Positions 8,701-18,373 are shown, counted from the stretch's first letter. The stretch: 64,000 nucleotides of DNA from DYRB01 sp963802205 (GCA_963802205.1 CAWDHW010000032.1:255169-319168); one strand, 5' to 3'. Notes: generated by a model from the letters alone, not told the origin. Translations and numbers: made by a program.

Positions 8701-10149
8701 ATGCCCACCACCGCGATCATCTGGCTGCGCCGGGACCTGCGCCTGACAGACAACCCGGCCATCGATCTGGCCCTTGCACGTGGCGAGCGCCTGGTACCGG
8801 TCTATATCCAGGCCCCGGAGGAGGAGGCCCCCTGGCCGCCCGGAGCGGCCAGCCGCTGGTGGCTGCACCATAGCCTGTCTTCCCTGGATCAAGGGTTGAG
8901 GGCGCTGGGCAGCGGCCTGATACTGGCACGCGGTGACAGCCTGACGGAACTGCGTCGTATCGCCAGGGCCGTTGGCGCCGACGCCGTCTACTGGGGCCGC
9001 CTCTACGACCCCAGCACAACCACACGCGACACCCGCATCAAGCAGGCCCTGCGCAGCGACGGGCTGCGCTGCGAGAGCCTCAAATCGCTTGTCCTGTGGG
9101 AACCCTGGGACCTGGCCACCACGGAGCGTGGTCCCTACCGCGTCTTCAGCGCCTTCTGGCGCAAGGCCGCCGCCGGTCTTGGCGTCGAGGCGCCGAGGCA
9201 CGCCCCGTCGTCCCTGCCGTCGCTGCCCGACGGGCTCGACTCCTTGTCCCTGGCGGAGCTGCGACTCCTGCCGCGCATGGGTTGGGACTTGGGACTCGCA
9301 AACGCCTGGCGCCCGGGCGAGCCCGCCGCCCTGGCGGCCCTGGAGCGCTTCATCGAGCAGGCAGCGACCGATTACGCCACCGGCCGCGACCGGCCCGGGG
9401 TGCTCGGAACCTCCCGCCTCTCCGCCCATCTGCACTTTGGCGAGATAGCCCCGCGTCTGGTGGTGCAACGCTTGGGGACCTGGGTCCCCGGCGGGTTCAC
9501 GGGGGCGGCGGAGCCCTTTCTGCGCGAGCTGGGCTGGCGGGAGTTCGCCAATCACCTGCTCTACCATTACCCGGACACGCCAACCGAGCCCCTGGACCGG
9601 CGCTTCGCCCGCTTCCCCTGGCGAGACCTGACGCACGCCAGCGGCGCGGACCTGCTCGCCGCCTGGGAACGCGGTCGCACCGGCATCCCCCTGGTAGACG
9701 CCGGGATGCGCGAGTTGTGGCAGACGGGCTGGATGCACAACCGGGTACGCATGGTCGTCGCCTCCTTCCTGACCAAGAATCTGCGCCTGCCCTGGCAGGC
9801 TGGGGCACGGTGGTTCTGGGACACCCTGGTGGATGCTGATCTGGCGGCCAACACCCTGGGCTGGCAGTGGACCGCCGGCTGCGGGGCGGACGCCGCGCCC
9901 TACTTCCGGGTATTCAACCCGGTACTCCAGGGTGAGCGCTTCGACCCCCATGGCCCCTACGTCCGGCGCTGGTGTCCGGAGCTTGCGCGCCTCCCGGACC
10001 GCTACCTGCACCAGCCCTGGGCGGCACCGGCGGGGGTCCTGTCCGCGGCCGGGGTCCGGCTCGGGCGGGACTATCCGGCCCCGGTGGTGGACCTGGCGGA
10101 GTCCCGGCGAGAGGCCCTGGCGGCCTGGGGGCAGGTCAAGGGGGCTTGA
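8701..10149 (+). CDS. phrB: Deoxyribodipyrimidine photolyase
   Basis: Light-driven flavoprotein that repairs UV-induced pyrimidine dimers. The N-terminal Rossmann-like antenna domain starts IIWLRRDLRLTDNPAI. The C-terminal FAD domain includes TSRLSAHLHFGEI, LRELGWREFANHLLYHYP, GIPLVDAGMRELWQTGWMHN and NTLGWQWTAGCGADAAPYFR, all photolyase signatures including the Trp electron-transfer region. The ATG at 8701 gives 482 residues; a TTG four codons upstream is less likely. No 8-HDF synthesis genes are nearby, so the antenna cofactor cannot be inferred. It faces away from ilvD. Confidence 0.93.
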   Translation: MPTTAIIWLRRDLRLTDNPAIDLALARGERLVPVYIQAPEEEAPWPPGAASRWWLHHSLSSLDQGLRALGSGLILARGDSLTELRRIARAVGADAVYWGRLYDPSTTTRDTRIKQALRSDGLRCESLKSLVLWEPWDLATTERGPYRVFSAFWRKAAAGLGVEAPRHAPSSLPSLPDGLDSLSLAELRLLPRMGWDLGLANAWRPGEPAALAALERFIEQAATDYATGRDRPGVLGTSRLSAHLHFGEIAPRLVVQRLGTWVPGGFTGAAEPFLRELGWREFANHLLYHYPDTPTEPLDRRFARFPWRDLTHASGADLLAAWERGRTGIPLVDAGMRELWQTGWMHNRVRMVVASFLTKNLRLPWQAGARWFWDTLVDADLAANTLGWQWTAGCGADAAPYFRVFNPVLQGERFDPHGPYVRRWCPELARLPDRYLHQPWAAPAGVLSAAGVRLGRDYPAPVVDLAESRREALAAWGQVKGA

Positions 10150-10314
10150 GGCGAGGCGCGGCCGGCGGCGGTTTCAGCCTGCGGAAGGCCGAGCCAGCCT
10201 TTCGGGCGTGGGCGGTTGCTGGTACCATCCCTTCCCGCCGACGCCTTCAGAGGTCGGACAGAAAGCCGCTTTCAATCAACCAATTGGCCCAGTGCCACCG
10301 GCAGGAGTCAGGCC

Positions 10315-10797
10315 ATGTCCGAGGTGTTGTACAACGCCCATCCCTCCATGATCCGTTCGAGGCCCTTCGCCGTCCTGCTCGCCTTTGCGGCCATGCCGTT
10401 CGGGGTAACCCTGGCCGTGATGGGCGGCAGCCTGGTGCCGCAGGCCGCGCCCGTGATGGGGGCCCTGGGCCTGCTGGTCGCCGCCTTGGGCTTCCTCACT
10501 CTGATGTTTTGGTATGTGCGGGCCAAGTCTGACCAACTGGTCATCAAGGACGACGAGATCGTCTGGACCCACGGCCTGGTGAACAAGGGCTACACCGAGA
10601 TCAGCATGGGCTCGGTGCGCACCACCCGCATCAGCCAGACTCTGTTGCAGCGCATCATGAACGCCGGGGACATCGAGATCTACACCTCCGGCGACAACCC
10701 CGAGCTGGTGGTCAAGGGGCTCCCGGACCCCAGCGAGATCCGCCGCCTGATCAAGGGTCAGCCGCCAGCCCAAACCCAACCCGCGGCGGGGGCCTAA
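10315..10797 (+). CDS. PH domain-containing membrane protein (YdbS-like)
   Basis: A 160-residue protein with two closely spaced hydrophobic helices (about residues 18-36 and 44-64) followed by a bacterial PH-like domain (DQLVIKDDEIVWTHGLVNKG, then ISMGSVRTTRISQTLLQRIM, then GDIEIYTSGDNPE). This is the bPH_2 architecture; its biochemical role is unknown. The start at 10315 follows an AGGAG site. The open frame extends upstream to 10216, but that part is not protein-like. The next gene begins one codon after its stop in the same frame, so the two are probably co-translated. Confidence 0.75.
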   Translation: MSEVLYNAHPSMIRSRPFAVLLAFAAMPFGVTLAVMGGSLVPQAAPVMGALGLLVAALGFLTLMFWYVRAKSDQLVIKDDEIVWTHGLVNKGYTEISMGSVRTTRISQTLLQRIMNAGDIEIYTSGDNPELVVKGLPDPSEIRRLIKGQPPAQTQPAAGA

Positions 10798-10800
10798 GCC

Positions 10801-11100
10801 TTGGCCAACGGCAGCGGCTCCGATCTCAAGCTGTTCGTCCTCATCGCCCTAGTCGCGGTGGTCCTGGTGGGCCTGGGCGCAGTCTTCCTCCTGCCCCTGG
10901 GGCAGGAGGCGGTAGCCTTCATGGATCAGGGCATCGGACTCAAGCAGGCCACCCTGTGGGGCTTTGGGACCACGGTCGCCCTTTTCGTGCTCTTCGCCTT
11001 CGTCTCGGGGGACAGCCTCATCGGCGAGGTCCAGTTTCTCCTGGGCTCATTCTTCGGCTTCTTCCTGATCCTGACCCTCCTCATCGCCTGGATTTTCTGA
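10801..11100 (+). CDS. Small integral membrane protein of unknown function
   Basis: 99 residues with three predicted membrane helices (about residues 10-33, 46-67 and 74-98). The likely start is a TTG at 10801, three bases after the stop of the PH-domain gene; no in-frame ATG gives a sensible longer product. terC follows 28 bases later on the same strand. I recognise no family. The context suggests an envelope function together with its neighbours, but that is inference only. Confidence 0.6.
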   Translation: MANGSGSDLKLFVLIALVAVVLVGLGAVFLLPLGQEAVAFMDQGIGLKQATLWGFGTTVALFVLFAFVSGDSLIGEVQFLLGSFFGFFLILTLLIAWIF

Positions 11101-11128
11101 GGCACCCCTTCAAACCCCGGAGAATCCC

Positions 11129-11890
<762 letters not shown>

Positions 11891-11906
11891 GTGCCGCTAA
11901 CCCCGG

Positions 11907-14027
11907 CTATTGGAGAAACACCGCCGCCCGCGCCGCACCGCCGCGCCCGTCCACCACCGAGAGGGTTACGAATCCCGGCCCGTCCGGCACCCAGCGGGCG
12001 GTGCGGGCGAAGGGCTCAGTGCCGATGGGCATGCCGTTTGCAAACCAGGTGAAGGGCGGGGTCCCGTTGCGGACCTTGAGCATCAGGTCGCCACCGCCGG
12101 CCTCAGGTCCAACCCCGGTGCTGAGGTCGATACGGGCCCCGTTGGGGGGATAGGCGATCTCAGGTCCGCTACCGCCGGCACCGTCCCCGCGCCCCTCGAA
12201 GCGGCGCAGGGGCGGTGGCAGTTCGGCGTTGCCGGCGGTCAGGACACCCGGTGGTGGCGGCGGCAAGGGGCTGGGCGGGCCGAGGCGGGCGAAGACGTCC
12301 ACCAGGATGGGCGCGGCGGCCTCGATCCCTGCCAGCCCGGGGACCGGGGCACCGTCCGGGCGCCCGATCCAGACCCCGGCCACATGGCGCCCGTCGAAGC
12401 CGATGGCCCAGGCGTCGCGGTAGCCGTAGGAGGTCCCAGTCTTGAAGGCCAGAGACCCGGGGGCGGCGTTGCCCGGGGCCGAGGCACCGGCGAGCACGTC
12501 GGCAACGGTCCAGGCGGCGCGGGCCTCGAGCACCGGCATAGCCCCCGGCTCGTGCCTCGGACCTAGTGTCTCCAGCAAGGCGATCGGGGCCCCACCACGG
12601 GCGATGGCGGCATAGACCGCGACCAGATCGGCGAGACTGACCCCGACCCCACCCAGGCCAATGGCCAGTCCAGGCGGCGACAGGTCGGGGAGCACCGGGT
12701 TGGCACCGGCCCGGCGCAGGCGCGCCACCAGACGCACCGGGCCGACCGCTTCCAACAGCTTGACCGCCGGGACGTTCAGCGAGAGTTGCAGGGCGCGGCG
12801 GATGCTGACTGTCCCCTGGAAGCGGCGGTCGAAATTGCCGGGGACATAGCCGCCGAAGCCGGTGGGGGTGTCCTCGATCAGGCCCTCGGGGTGGGTGATC
12901 CCGGCCTCGAAGGCGAGCCCGTAGATCAGTGGCTTGAGGGTAGATCCCGGGGAGCGTAGGGCGCGGGTCATGTCGATGTAGCCGTCGCCCTCTGCATCGA
13001 AGAGCCCGGCGGAGCCGACGGAGGCAAGGACCTCGCCACTGTTGTGGTCTGCCGCGAGGATGGCCAGGGACAGTCCCGGCCCCTGGGTCTGGCCCAGGGC
13101 CGCGGCGCGCTCGCCGGCGAATTGCTCCAGGCGCCCCTGGAGCCCGCGATCAAGGGTGGTCGCAATGCGGCTGCCGGTGGGCTGGCCGCGGGCCAGGCGC
13201 TGGGCCAGGTGCGGGGCCAGCAACGGGAAGGGTCGGCGCCCCGTCGGAACCGGGGTGGCGCGGGCGGTGCTCGCGGCCTCCGCGTCGATGATCCGGGCGG
13301 CCAGGGCGCGATCCAGGACCCGGTCTCGGGCCTCCCGGGAGGCCCGCGGGTCGCGGTCCGGCCGTCGCGCCTCCGGGGCCTGGGGCAGGGCCACCAGCAG
13401 GGCCGCCTCCGCCGGGGTCAGGCGCTTGGGCTCATGGCCGAGCCACGCGAGCGACGCCGCCCGGACCCCCTCCAGGTTGCCGCCGTAAGGGGCCAGGGTC
13501 AGATAGGCGGTGAGGATGGCGGCCTTGTCGTGCCGCCGCTCCAGGGCCAGTGCGGTGAGGGCCTGATGGAGCTTGCCCCCCGGGGCGCGGGTGTTGGTTC
13601 CGGTGACCAGGCGGGCGAGCTGCATGGTCAGGGTCGAGGCACCGGAGACGATCCGCCCCTCCTCGATAAGCTGCCACCCGGCCCGCCCCAGGGCCAGCGG
13701 GTCTACGCCGTTGTGCTCATAGAAGCGGCGGTCCTCCCAGGCGAGCAGCATGCTGACGTAGGTCGGGTCCAGGTCCGCCAAGTCGATGGGCAGGCGCCAG
13801 CGGCCATCGGCCACGGTGAACGCGCGCAACAGGTGTCCGTGGCGGTCCAGGACCAGGGTGGAGGTGGCGGCAGGGGCAAGGTCTGGCGCCGGGGTGCCGG
13901 CGACCAGGGCATCCAGGCCCAGGCGTGCGCCAAAGACCGCCACGGCGATACCCAGGACGACCGCAAGGGTCGCCTTGAGGATCGCCGGTGCGGTGAGGCG
14001 TCGTTGTTCAGCTTGGGTCTGGGTCAC
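11907..14027 (-). CDS. pbpC: Penicillin-binding protein 1C
   Basis: Bifunctional peptidoglycan synthase: an N-terminal membrane anchor, a GT51 glycosyltransferase (AWEDRRFYEHNGVDPLALGR with the catalytic Glu, then SGASTLTMQLARL), a transpeptidase domain (nucleophile in RSPGSTLKPLIYG, SLN in LQLSLNVPAVK, KTG in AFKTGTSYGYRDAW) and a C-terminal BiPBP_C domain (IAYPPNGARIDL). 706 residues, within the family range. pbpC often lies beside yfhM (alpha-2-macroglobulin-like), which is absent here. The 3' end lies 16 bases from convergent terC. Confidence 0.93.
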   Translation of the reverse strand: MTQTQAEQRRLTAPAILKATLAVVLGIAVAVFGARLGLDALVAGTPAPDLAPAATSTLVLDRHGHLLRAFTVADGRWRLPIDLADLDPTYVSMLLAWEDRRFYEHNGVDPLALGRAGWQLIEEGRIVSGASTLTMQLARLVTGTNTRAPGGKLHQALTALALERRHDKAAILTAYLTLAPYGGNLEGVRAASLAWLGHEPKRLTPAEAALLVALPQAPEARRPDRDPRASREARDRVLDRALAARIIDAEAASTARATPVPTGRRPFPLLAPHLAQRLARGQPTGSRIATTLDRGLQGRLEQFAGERAAALGQTQGPGLSLAILAADHNSGEVLASVGSAGLFDAEGDGYIDMTRALRSPGSTLKPLIYGLAFEAGITHPEGLIEDTPTGFGGYVPGNFDRRFQGTVSIRRALQLSLNVPAVKLLEAVGPVRLVARLRRAGANPVLPDLSPPGLAIGLGGVGVSLADLVAVYAAIARGGAPIALLETLGPRHEPGAMPVLEARAAWTVADVLAGASAPGNAAPGSLAFKTGTSYGYRDAWAIGFDGRHVAGVWIGRPDGAPVPGLAGIEAAAPILVDVFARLGPPSPLPPPPPGVLTAGNAELPPPLRRFEGRGDGAGGSGPEIAYPPNGARIDLSTGVGPEAGGGDLMLKVRNGTPPFTWFANGMPIGTEPFARTARWVPDGPGFVTLSVVDGRGGAARAAVFLQ

Positions 14028-14121
14028 CCCGAGGCCGCCATTCTGGTGGGGGCAGGGGGTGGGATTTTAGGGGAAGATGCGTAGGGAAAGCGGGGCGTCA
14101 GCCCAGTTCCCCTACGGGGAT

Positions 14122-14170
14122 GGAAAAAAAGGGGCCGCGAGGCTAGGGTGTGTCATCAGCGTCGCGGCCC
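14122..14170 (-). terminator. Intrinsic terminator of the 51-residue protein gene
   Basis: A nine-base-pair GC-rich stem (14132-14140 with 14162-14170) is followed on the minus strand by seven T (14124-14130). It ends about 34 bases after the stop of the small gene at 14204-14359. Confidence 0.75.
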
Positions 14171-14203
14171 AACTGGCTTGCTGCCCAGAAAGCGGTGATC
14201 GGA

Positions 14204-14359
14204 TCAACGTCCGATGTCGAGGTTGTTCGGGTCATCGGCACGGGTCGGTGCCGAGTTGCGGATCTGGCTGATACCGGTGCGGGTGGCCAGGGCGATGAAG
14301 AAGCCGCCGCTGACCGCGGCGGAGAACAGGCCTGCGATGGTCAATGCGTCGAAGCTCAT
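14204..14359 (-). CDS. Small single-span membrane protein (51 aa), unknown
   Basis: Fifty-one codons starting MSFDALTIAGLFSAAVSGGF, with one hydrophobic segment (about residues 6-26) and a polar, charged tail ending NNLDIGR. The start follows a GGGAG site by about eight bases on the minus strand, and a strong terminator lies just past the stop, so it looks like a complete monocistronic gene. It lies between pbpC and the divergent ompR-envZ pair. No family is recognised. A small inner-membrane regulator or a subunit of an envelope or energy complex would be reasonable guesses. Confidence 0.6.
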   Translation of the reverse strand: MSFDALTIAGLFSAAVSGGFFIALATRTGISQIRNSAPTRADDPNNLDIGR

Positions 14360-14549
14360 GGGTTGGTCTCCCGTATGGATGGTTCAAGTGTCACCTTGGT
14401 CCCGACACGCCCGCCAGGGGCAGTGAGATGGGTTGGGTAGCCCCGGTTCCGATGGCTGGCCCGACTGGGGCCAGACCGCCTCAGGGGGCTGGTGACGGTT
14501 CCCATTTTCCATGAAATCTGTGTCGGAAGTATTTCGTTATATGCTAATG

Positions 14550-14569
14550 TTGTAACAGTTTGTAACGGC
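14550..14569 (+). promoter_or_regulatory. Tandem TTGTAAC repeat, possible OmpR-family site
   Basis: TTGTAACAGT is followed at once by TTGTAACGGC: two direct half-sites with a ten-base period, about 80 bases before the ompR start. OmpR-family regulators bind tandem direct repeats of this spacing, so autoregulation, or control of the divergent small gene, is plausible. No site of this exact sequence is known to me. Confidence 0.45.
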
Positions 14570-14651
14570 CAACCGAGGAGGTCTGTCCCCAGTGCGGGGC
14601 CCGGCGATCACCGCCGCACATCCTCGCCCAGCATCCCTCAGCGGAGTACCC

Positions 14652-15395
14652 ATGTCCGAGTGCCAGACGCGAATCCTGGTGGTGGACGACGATCCCGACC
14701 TGCGCGACCTGCTCACCAGCTACCTGGTGCGGGAAGGGTTCGCGGTGTATGGGGCAGAGGACGGCCGGGCGATGGATGCGGTCCTGGCGGAGACGGGGGC
14801 GGATTTGATTCTCCTGGACCTGATGCTCCCCGGGGAGGATGGGTTGTCCATCGCCCGTCGGCTGCGTCAGGCGACGCCTTTGCCGATCATCATGCTCTCC
14901 GCCCGCGGCGACGAGGTGGACCGCATCGTCGGGCTGGAGGTCGGCGCCGACGACTATGTGGCCAAGCCCTTCAATCCACGCGAGTTGCTGGCCCGCATCC
15001 GTGCCGTCCTGCGCCGTCAGGCCCAGGCCGGGAGCCAGGCGAGCGGTGCGACCGGTGCCCAGGCCGAAGGAGAGGATGACCGGGAGGCGTTCAGCTTCGG
15101 CCCTTATCGCCTGGACCTGCTCAACAGGACGCTGCTGAAGGACGGCATGGCGGTGGCCTTAACCGCGGGTGAGTTGGACCTACTAGGGGCTCTGGCCGCC
15201 CACCCCAACCGTGTCCTTGACCGCGACCGTCTCCTCGACTTGCTCAAGGGGTACGAGCGATCCCCGTTCGACCGCAGCATCGACGTGCAAATCGCCCGCC
15301 TGCGCGCCAAGATCGAACCCGACACCAAGCGCCCCCGTTACATTCGCACCGTCTGGGGTAAGGGCTACATGTTCACGCCCCTGGGCGAGGGCTAG
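14652..15395 (+). CDS. ompR: OmpR-type response regulator
   Basis: DNA-binding response regulator, 247 residues. The receiver has the acidic pair in ILVVDDDPDL, the phosphoacceptor in LILLDLMLPGEDGLSIARRL, then PIIMLSARGDEVDRIVGLEVG and the Lys in AKPFNPRELLARIRAVLRRQ; these track E. coli OmpR almost word for word. A C-terminal winged helix (residues about 155-245) ends VWGKGYMFTP. The longer frame from 14592 is rejected because homologues begin near SECQTRILVVDD. envZ follows after 15 bases. The partner kinase and tandem repeats upstream suggest an osmotic or envelope stress switch. Confidence 0.9.
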   Translation: MSECQTRILVVDDDPDLRDLLTSYLVREGFAVYGAEDGRAMDAVLAETGADLILLDLMLPGEDGLSIARRLRQATPLPIIMLSARGDEVDRIVGLEVGADDYVAKPFNPRELLARIRAVLRRQAQAGSQASGATGAQAEGEDDREAFSFGPYRLDLLNRTLLKDGMAVALTAGELDLLGALAAHPNRVLDRDRLLDLLKGYERSPFDRSIDVQIARLRAKIEPDTKRPRYIRTVWGKGYMFTPLGEG

Positions 15396-15410
15396 GCCCG
15401 GCATGAAAGC

Positions 15411-16742
15411 GTGCCCACCACCATGAGGAAAGCCCACCGTCTTTGGCCCCTGTCGCTCTTCGGGCGGGCCGTGGTCACCCTGATCTTCACCTTCGGGCTC
15501 TTCGCTCTGGCGACCTTCTACGCCATCGTCCACTACGCCCTGGTCCCGGTGGCGGCGCGCTCGGCCGCGGATCTGGCGGCCCTTATGGTGCTGGGGGCGC
15601 GCACCTTGGTGGCCCTGCCGCCGGAGATGCGCAGCGACTTCCGGGTCAAGCTCGGCCGCGAGTACGGGCTGACCCTGCGGGACGACGGCGCGGCCCCGGC
15701 GGAATTGGAGCACTACTACTTTCCCTACATCGAGCGTCTGGACATCGCCCTGGGCGAACGCCTGGGCCACCCGGTGGCGGTGCAGAGCAACCTGGTCGAC
15801 GACCAGCGCTGGTTCTGGGCGGGGCTCGACACCGGGTCCAGGGTGGTCTGGGTCGGCTTCCCCCGCGACCGTATTCAGACCCGACCCCTGGAGGCGGTGA
15901 TGGTCATCCTGGGGGTGGCGGCCCTGCTGGTGGTCCTCACCGCCGCGGTCCTGGCGCGGCGGGTTACGGACCCGCTGACCCGCTTGTCCCTGGCCGCCGA
16001 GCAGTTGGCCAAGGGGATCTACCCCAATCCCTTGCCGGAGCATGGCCCCCGGGAGTTGGCCAGTCTGGCGCATCAGTTCAACACCATGAACCGTCAGGTC
16101 CGCGAACTGCTGGCCAACCGTACCGTGCTCCTGGCGGGGATCTCCCACGACCTGCGCACCCCCTTGACCCGGCTGCGCCTGGGGCTGGAGATGCTGCCCT
16201 CTCGCACCGACCGCGCACTGGTGGAGCGCATGGAGCGGGACATCGACGACATGAACGGGCTCATTACCCAATCCGTCGAGCTGGGCAAGACGCTGGGGGC
16301 CGGTGAGCGCAGCCCGAGAGACCTGGCGGGGATGCTCCATGACCTCGCCGCCGGACGGGACCGGGTAGAGGTCGCCGCCACCGGACCCTGCGTCCAGCAC
16401 GTTCATGCCCTGGCCCTGCGGCGCATTGTCGGCAACCTGCTGGACAACGCCCTGCGCTACAGTGCAGGCATAGTGGAACTGCGCCTGGATTGCGGCGAGC
16501 AACCGCCGGTGATCTTCGTACTCGATCGCGGCCCAGGCATCCCGGAGGCCGAGCGAGAGGCGGTCTTCCGCCCCTACTATCGGCTTGAGCAGTCGCGCAA
16601 CCGCCGCACCGGGGGCAGCGGTCTGGGCCTGGCGGTGGCCCGACAACTGGCCATCGCCAACGATATGGAGATCCAGCTCTGGAGCCGGCCCGGGGGGGGC
16701 ACCATCGCCGGGGTGCGGCTGCCCCAGACGGAGGAGGCTTGA
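15411..16742 (+). CDS. envZ: EnvZ-type sensor histidine kinase
   Basis: Membrane histidine kinase paired with the OmpR-like regulator just upstream. One helix near residues 15-40, a periplasmic section of about 115 residues, a second helix near 160-185, then HAMP, a DHp domain with the phosphorylatable His at about residue 246 (ISHDLRTPLTRLRL) and the ATPase domain (NLLDNALRY, DRGPGIP, GGSGLGLAVA). 443 residues, close to E. coli EnvZ. GTG at 15411 or ATG at 15423 are both possible starts; no strong ribosome site separates them. Confidence 0.88.
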   Translation: MPTTMRKAHRLWPLSLFGRAVVTLIFTFGLFALATFYAIVHYALVPVAARSAADLAALMVLGARTLVALPPEMRSDFRVKLGREYGLTLRDDGAAPAELEHYYFPYIERLDIALGERLGHPVAVQSNLVDDQRWFWAGLDTGSRVVWVGFPRDRIQTRPLEAVMVILGVAALLVVLTAAVLARRVTDPLTRLSLAAEQLAKGIYPNPLPEHGPRELASLAHQFNTMNRQVRELLANRTVLLAGISHDLRTPLTRLRLGLEMLPSRTDRALVERMERDIDDMNGLITQSVELGKTLGAGERSPRDLAGMLHDLAAGRDRVEVAATGPCVQHVHALALRRIVGNLLDNALRYSAGIVELRLDCGEQPPVIFVLDRGPGIPEAEREAVFRPYYRLEQSRNRRTGGSGLGLAVARQLAIANDMEIQLWSRPGGGTIAGVRLPQTEEA

Positions 16743-16955
16743 GGTGTGCCATTGCCCAGCGCTTGTGAGCCTCTCACGGACCCACGAAGACACAGAGAAG
16801 AAATAAGAAAACCACGGGTTGAAGGCATGGGAGCGGCCGGGTGCCGCTTCACCGCTCCCGGCCCCCGCCTCACGCGGTGCCAGCGCATCCCCGCGTGTCG
16901 CGGGCGCGTCTGGCCTATCCCCCGTCCCTGTGGTCCAACTGCATTGTTGCTACGG
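16743..16955. other. Intergenic region after envZ
   Basis: No gene is seen. A perfect eight-base-pair hairpin (GGGAGCGG at 16829-16836 with CCGCTCCC at 16852-16859) lacks a T-tract, so it is not a standard terminator. The promoter of bcp follows. Confidence 0.45.
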
Positions 16956-16984
16956 TTGACGGGGCCGATGGGGCTGCCTACATT
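16956..16984 (+). promoter_or_regulatory. Probable sigma-70 promoter of bcp
   Basis: TTGACG and TACATT are separated by exactly 17 bases, close to the sigma-70 consensus, in a locally AT-richer section about 115 bases upstream of the bcp start. Confidence 0.5.
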
Positions 16985-17098
16985 CCCCATCCATTAAAAG
17001 AAGACGACCTTGCAGAGGAAAGACGCGGCGGCCCCGCCAACCCGCGGACCTCCCGGAAAGGTCACCACCGCACGACCCACCACCGGAGCGACCCAGAC

Positions 17099-17563
17099 AT
17101 GCTGCAAGCCGGCGACAAGGCCCCCCTGTTTTCCCTACCAGATGCGGACATGGAGCGTATCAACCTGGCGGACTTCGTGGGGAAGCGGCATCTCGTCCTC
17201 TACTTTTACCCGAAGGACGACACCCCTGGCTGCACCATGGAGGCCCTGGAGTTCACCGACCTGCACCCGGAGTTCGAGGCCGCCGGCGCGGACATCCTCG
17301 GCATCAGCCGCGATAACTGCATTAGCCACGGTGCCTTCCGCGACAAGTATGGGTTGAGCGTGCGCCTGCTCGCCGATACCGAGGGTGAGGCGTGCGAGGC
17401 CTATGGGGTCTGGGTCGAGAAGGAGGCCCACGGCGAGCGACGGATGGGCATAGTCCGCTCGACCTTCGTCATCGACCGGGAGGGCGTCATCCGCCACGCC
17501 CTCTACGACATCAAGCCCAAAGGCCACGCCGAGCAGGTCCTGGATCTGGTCAGGGGGCTCTGA
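17099..17563 (+). CDS. bcp: Thiol peroxidase Bcp/PrxQ
   Basis: Thioredoxin-fold peroxiredoxin that reduces peroxides. The peroxidatic Cys lies in DDTPGCTMEALEFTDL (about C46), with the conserved upstream YFYPKDD. The Cys that E. coli Bcp carries five residues later is a Leu here. Other Cys in SRDNCISHGAF and TEGEACEAYG could act as alternative resolving residues, as in some PrxQ types. 154 residues from the ATG at 17099; the frame extends upstream but not as Bcp. A good promoter lies upstream. The 3' end overlaps convergent truC by 14 bases. Confidence 0.92.
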   Translation: MLQAGDKAPLFSLPDADMERINLADFVGKRHLVLYFYPKDDTPGCTMEALEFTDLHPEFEAAGADILGISRDNCISHGAFRDKYGLSVRLLADTEGEACEAYGVWVEKEAHGERRMGIVRSTFVIDREGVIRHALYDIKPKGHAEQVLDLVRGL

Positions 17564-18275
17564 CAGGCTCTATCCCTCCCCAGCCCAGCCGCTCCATGAT
17601 CCCCTGCCAGGCGTCATCCGGCGGGGCGCGGAGCTCCAGCGCCATGCCACTCCAGGGGTGGGGCAGGGTCAGTGCGTGGGCGTGCAGGAGCAGACGCTCG
17701 CAGCCGAAATGGTCCCGGAACAGCCGGTTGTGACGCCCCTCGCCGTGGGTGGTATCGCCGGCGATGGGGTGGAAGACGTGGTGGAAATGGCGGCGGATCT
17801 GGTGGATACGCCCGGTGAGAGGACGCGCCTCCACCAGGCTGTAGCGGGCCACCGGATAGCGCCCGACGGGGATAGGCAGTTCCACCCGGGCCAGGGAGCG
17901 CCAGGCCGTGACCGCCGGGCGCAGGGGCAGATCGGGGGCGTCCTGCAGTGGGTAGTCGATGACCCCTTGGGGGGCGAGCCAGCCGCGCACCACCGCCAGG
18001 TAGCGCTTGTCCACTTGCCGGGTCTCGAACAGGCGCGACAGCCGCGCCCCGGCCTCCGGGTTGAGTCCGAACACCACCAGCCCAGAGGTCGGCCGATCCA
18101 GCCGGTGCGCCGGATAGACCCAGAGCCCCAGGGTATCCCGGAGGCGTTGCAGCAGGGCGTCGTCCTCGCCCGCGGCGATGGGGCTGCGGTGCACCAGGAG
18201 CCCGGGCGGCTTGTCCGCCGCCACCAGATGGGCGTCCCGATAGAGGATGCGGACCTTGCGGTCGAAAGGGTTCAT
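17550..18275 (-). CDS. truC: tRNA pseudouridine(65) synthase TruC
   Basis: RluA-family pseudouridine synthase. The catalytic Asp sits in YPAHRLDRPTSGLVVFG, the hallmark HRLDxxTSG. TruC-like features include KPPGLLVHRSPI, the RYLAVVRGW stretch, TGRIHQIRRHFHHVFHPIAGD and LLLHAHALTLPHP. It modifies U65 in tRNA in E. coli. 241 residues from the ATG at 18273-18275; the longer frame adds 16 non-homologous residues. The last codons overlap the 3' end of bcp on the other strand. Confidence 0.88.
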   Translation of the reverse strand: MNPFDRKVRILYRDAHLVAADKPPGLLVHRSPIAAGEDDALLQRLRDTLGLWVYPAHRLDRPTSGLVVFGLNPEAGARLSRLFETRQVDKRYLAVVRGWLAPQGVIDYPLQDAPDLPLRPAVTAWRSLARVELPIPVGRYPVARYSLVEARPLTGRIHQIRRHFHHVFHPIAGDTTHGEGRHNRLFRDHFGCERLLLHAHALTLPHPWSGMALELRAPPDDAWQGIMERLGWGGIEPVRAP

Positions 18276-18373
18276 TGTATGGTCCCGGACAGATCCTCGA
18301 TGGACAGCGCAACTCCTTCCCATTCGGCCCGCCCCGGGCTAAGGTGGGCCGTCCCCCACCCGAGGCCTTCGGC

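Noticed and set aside
16829..16859. Terminator after envZ
   Set aside because: The eight-pair hairpin is sound but followed by C-rich sequence without T; not a standard intrinsic terminator.
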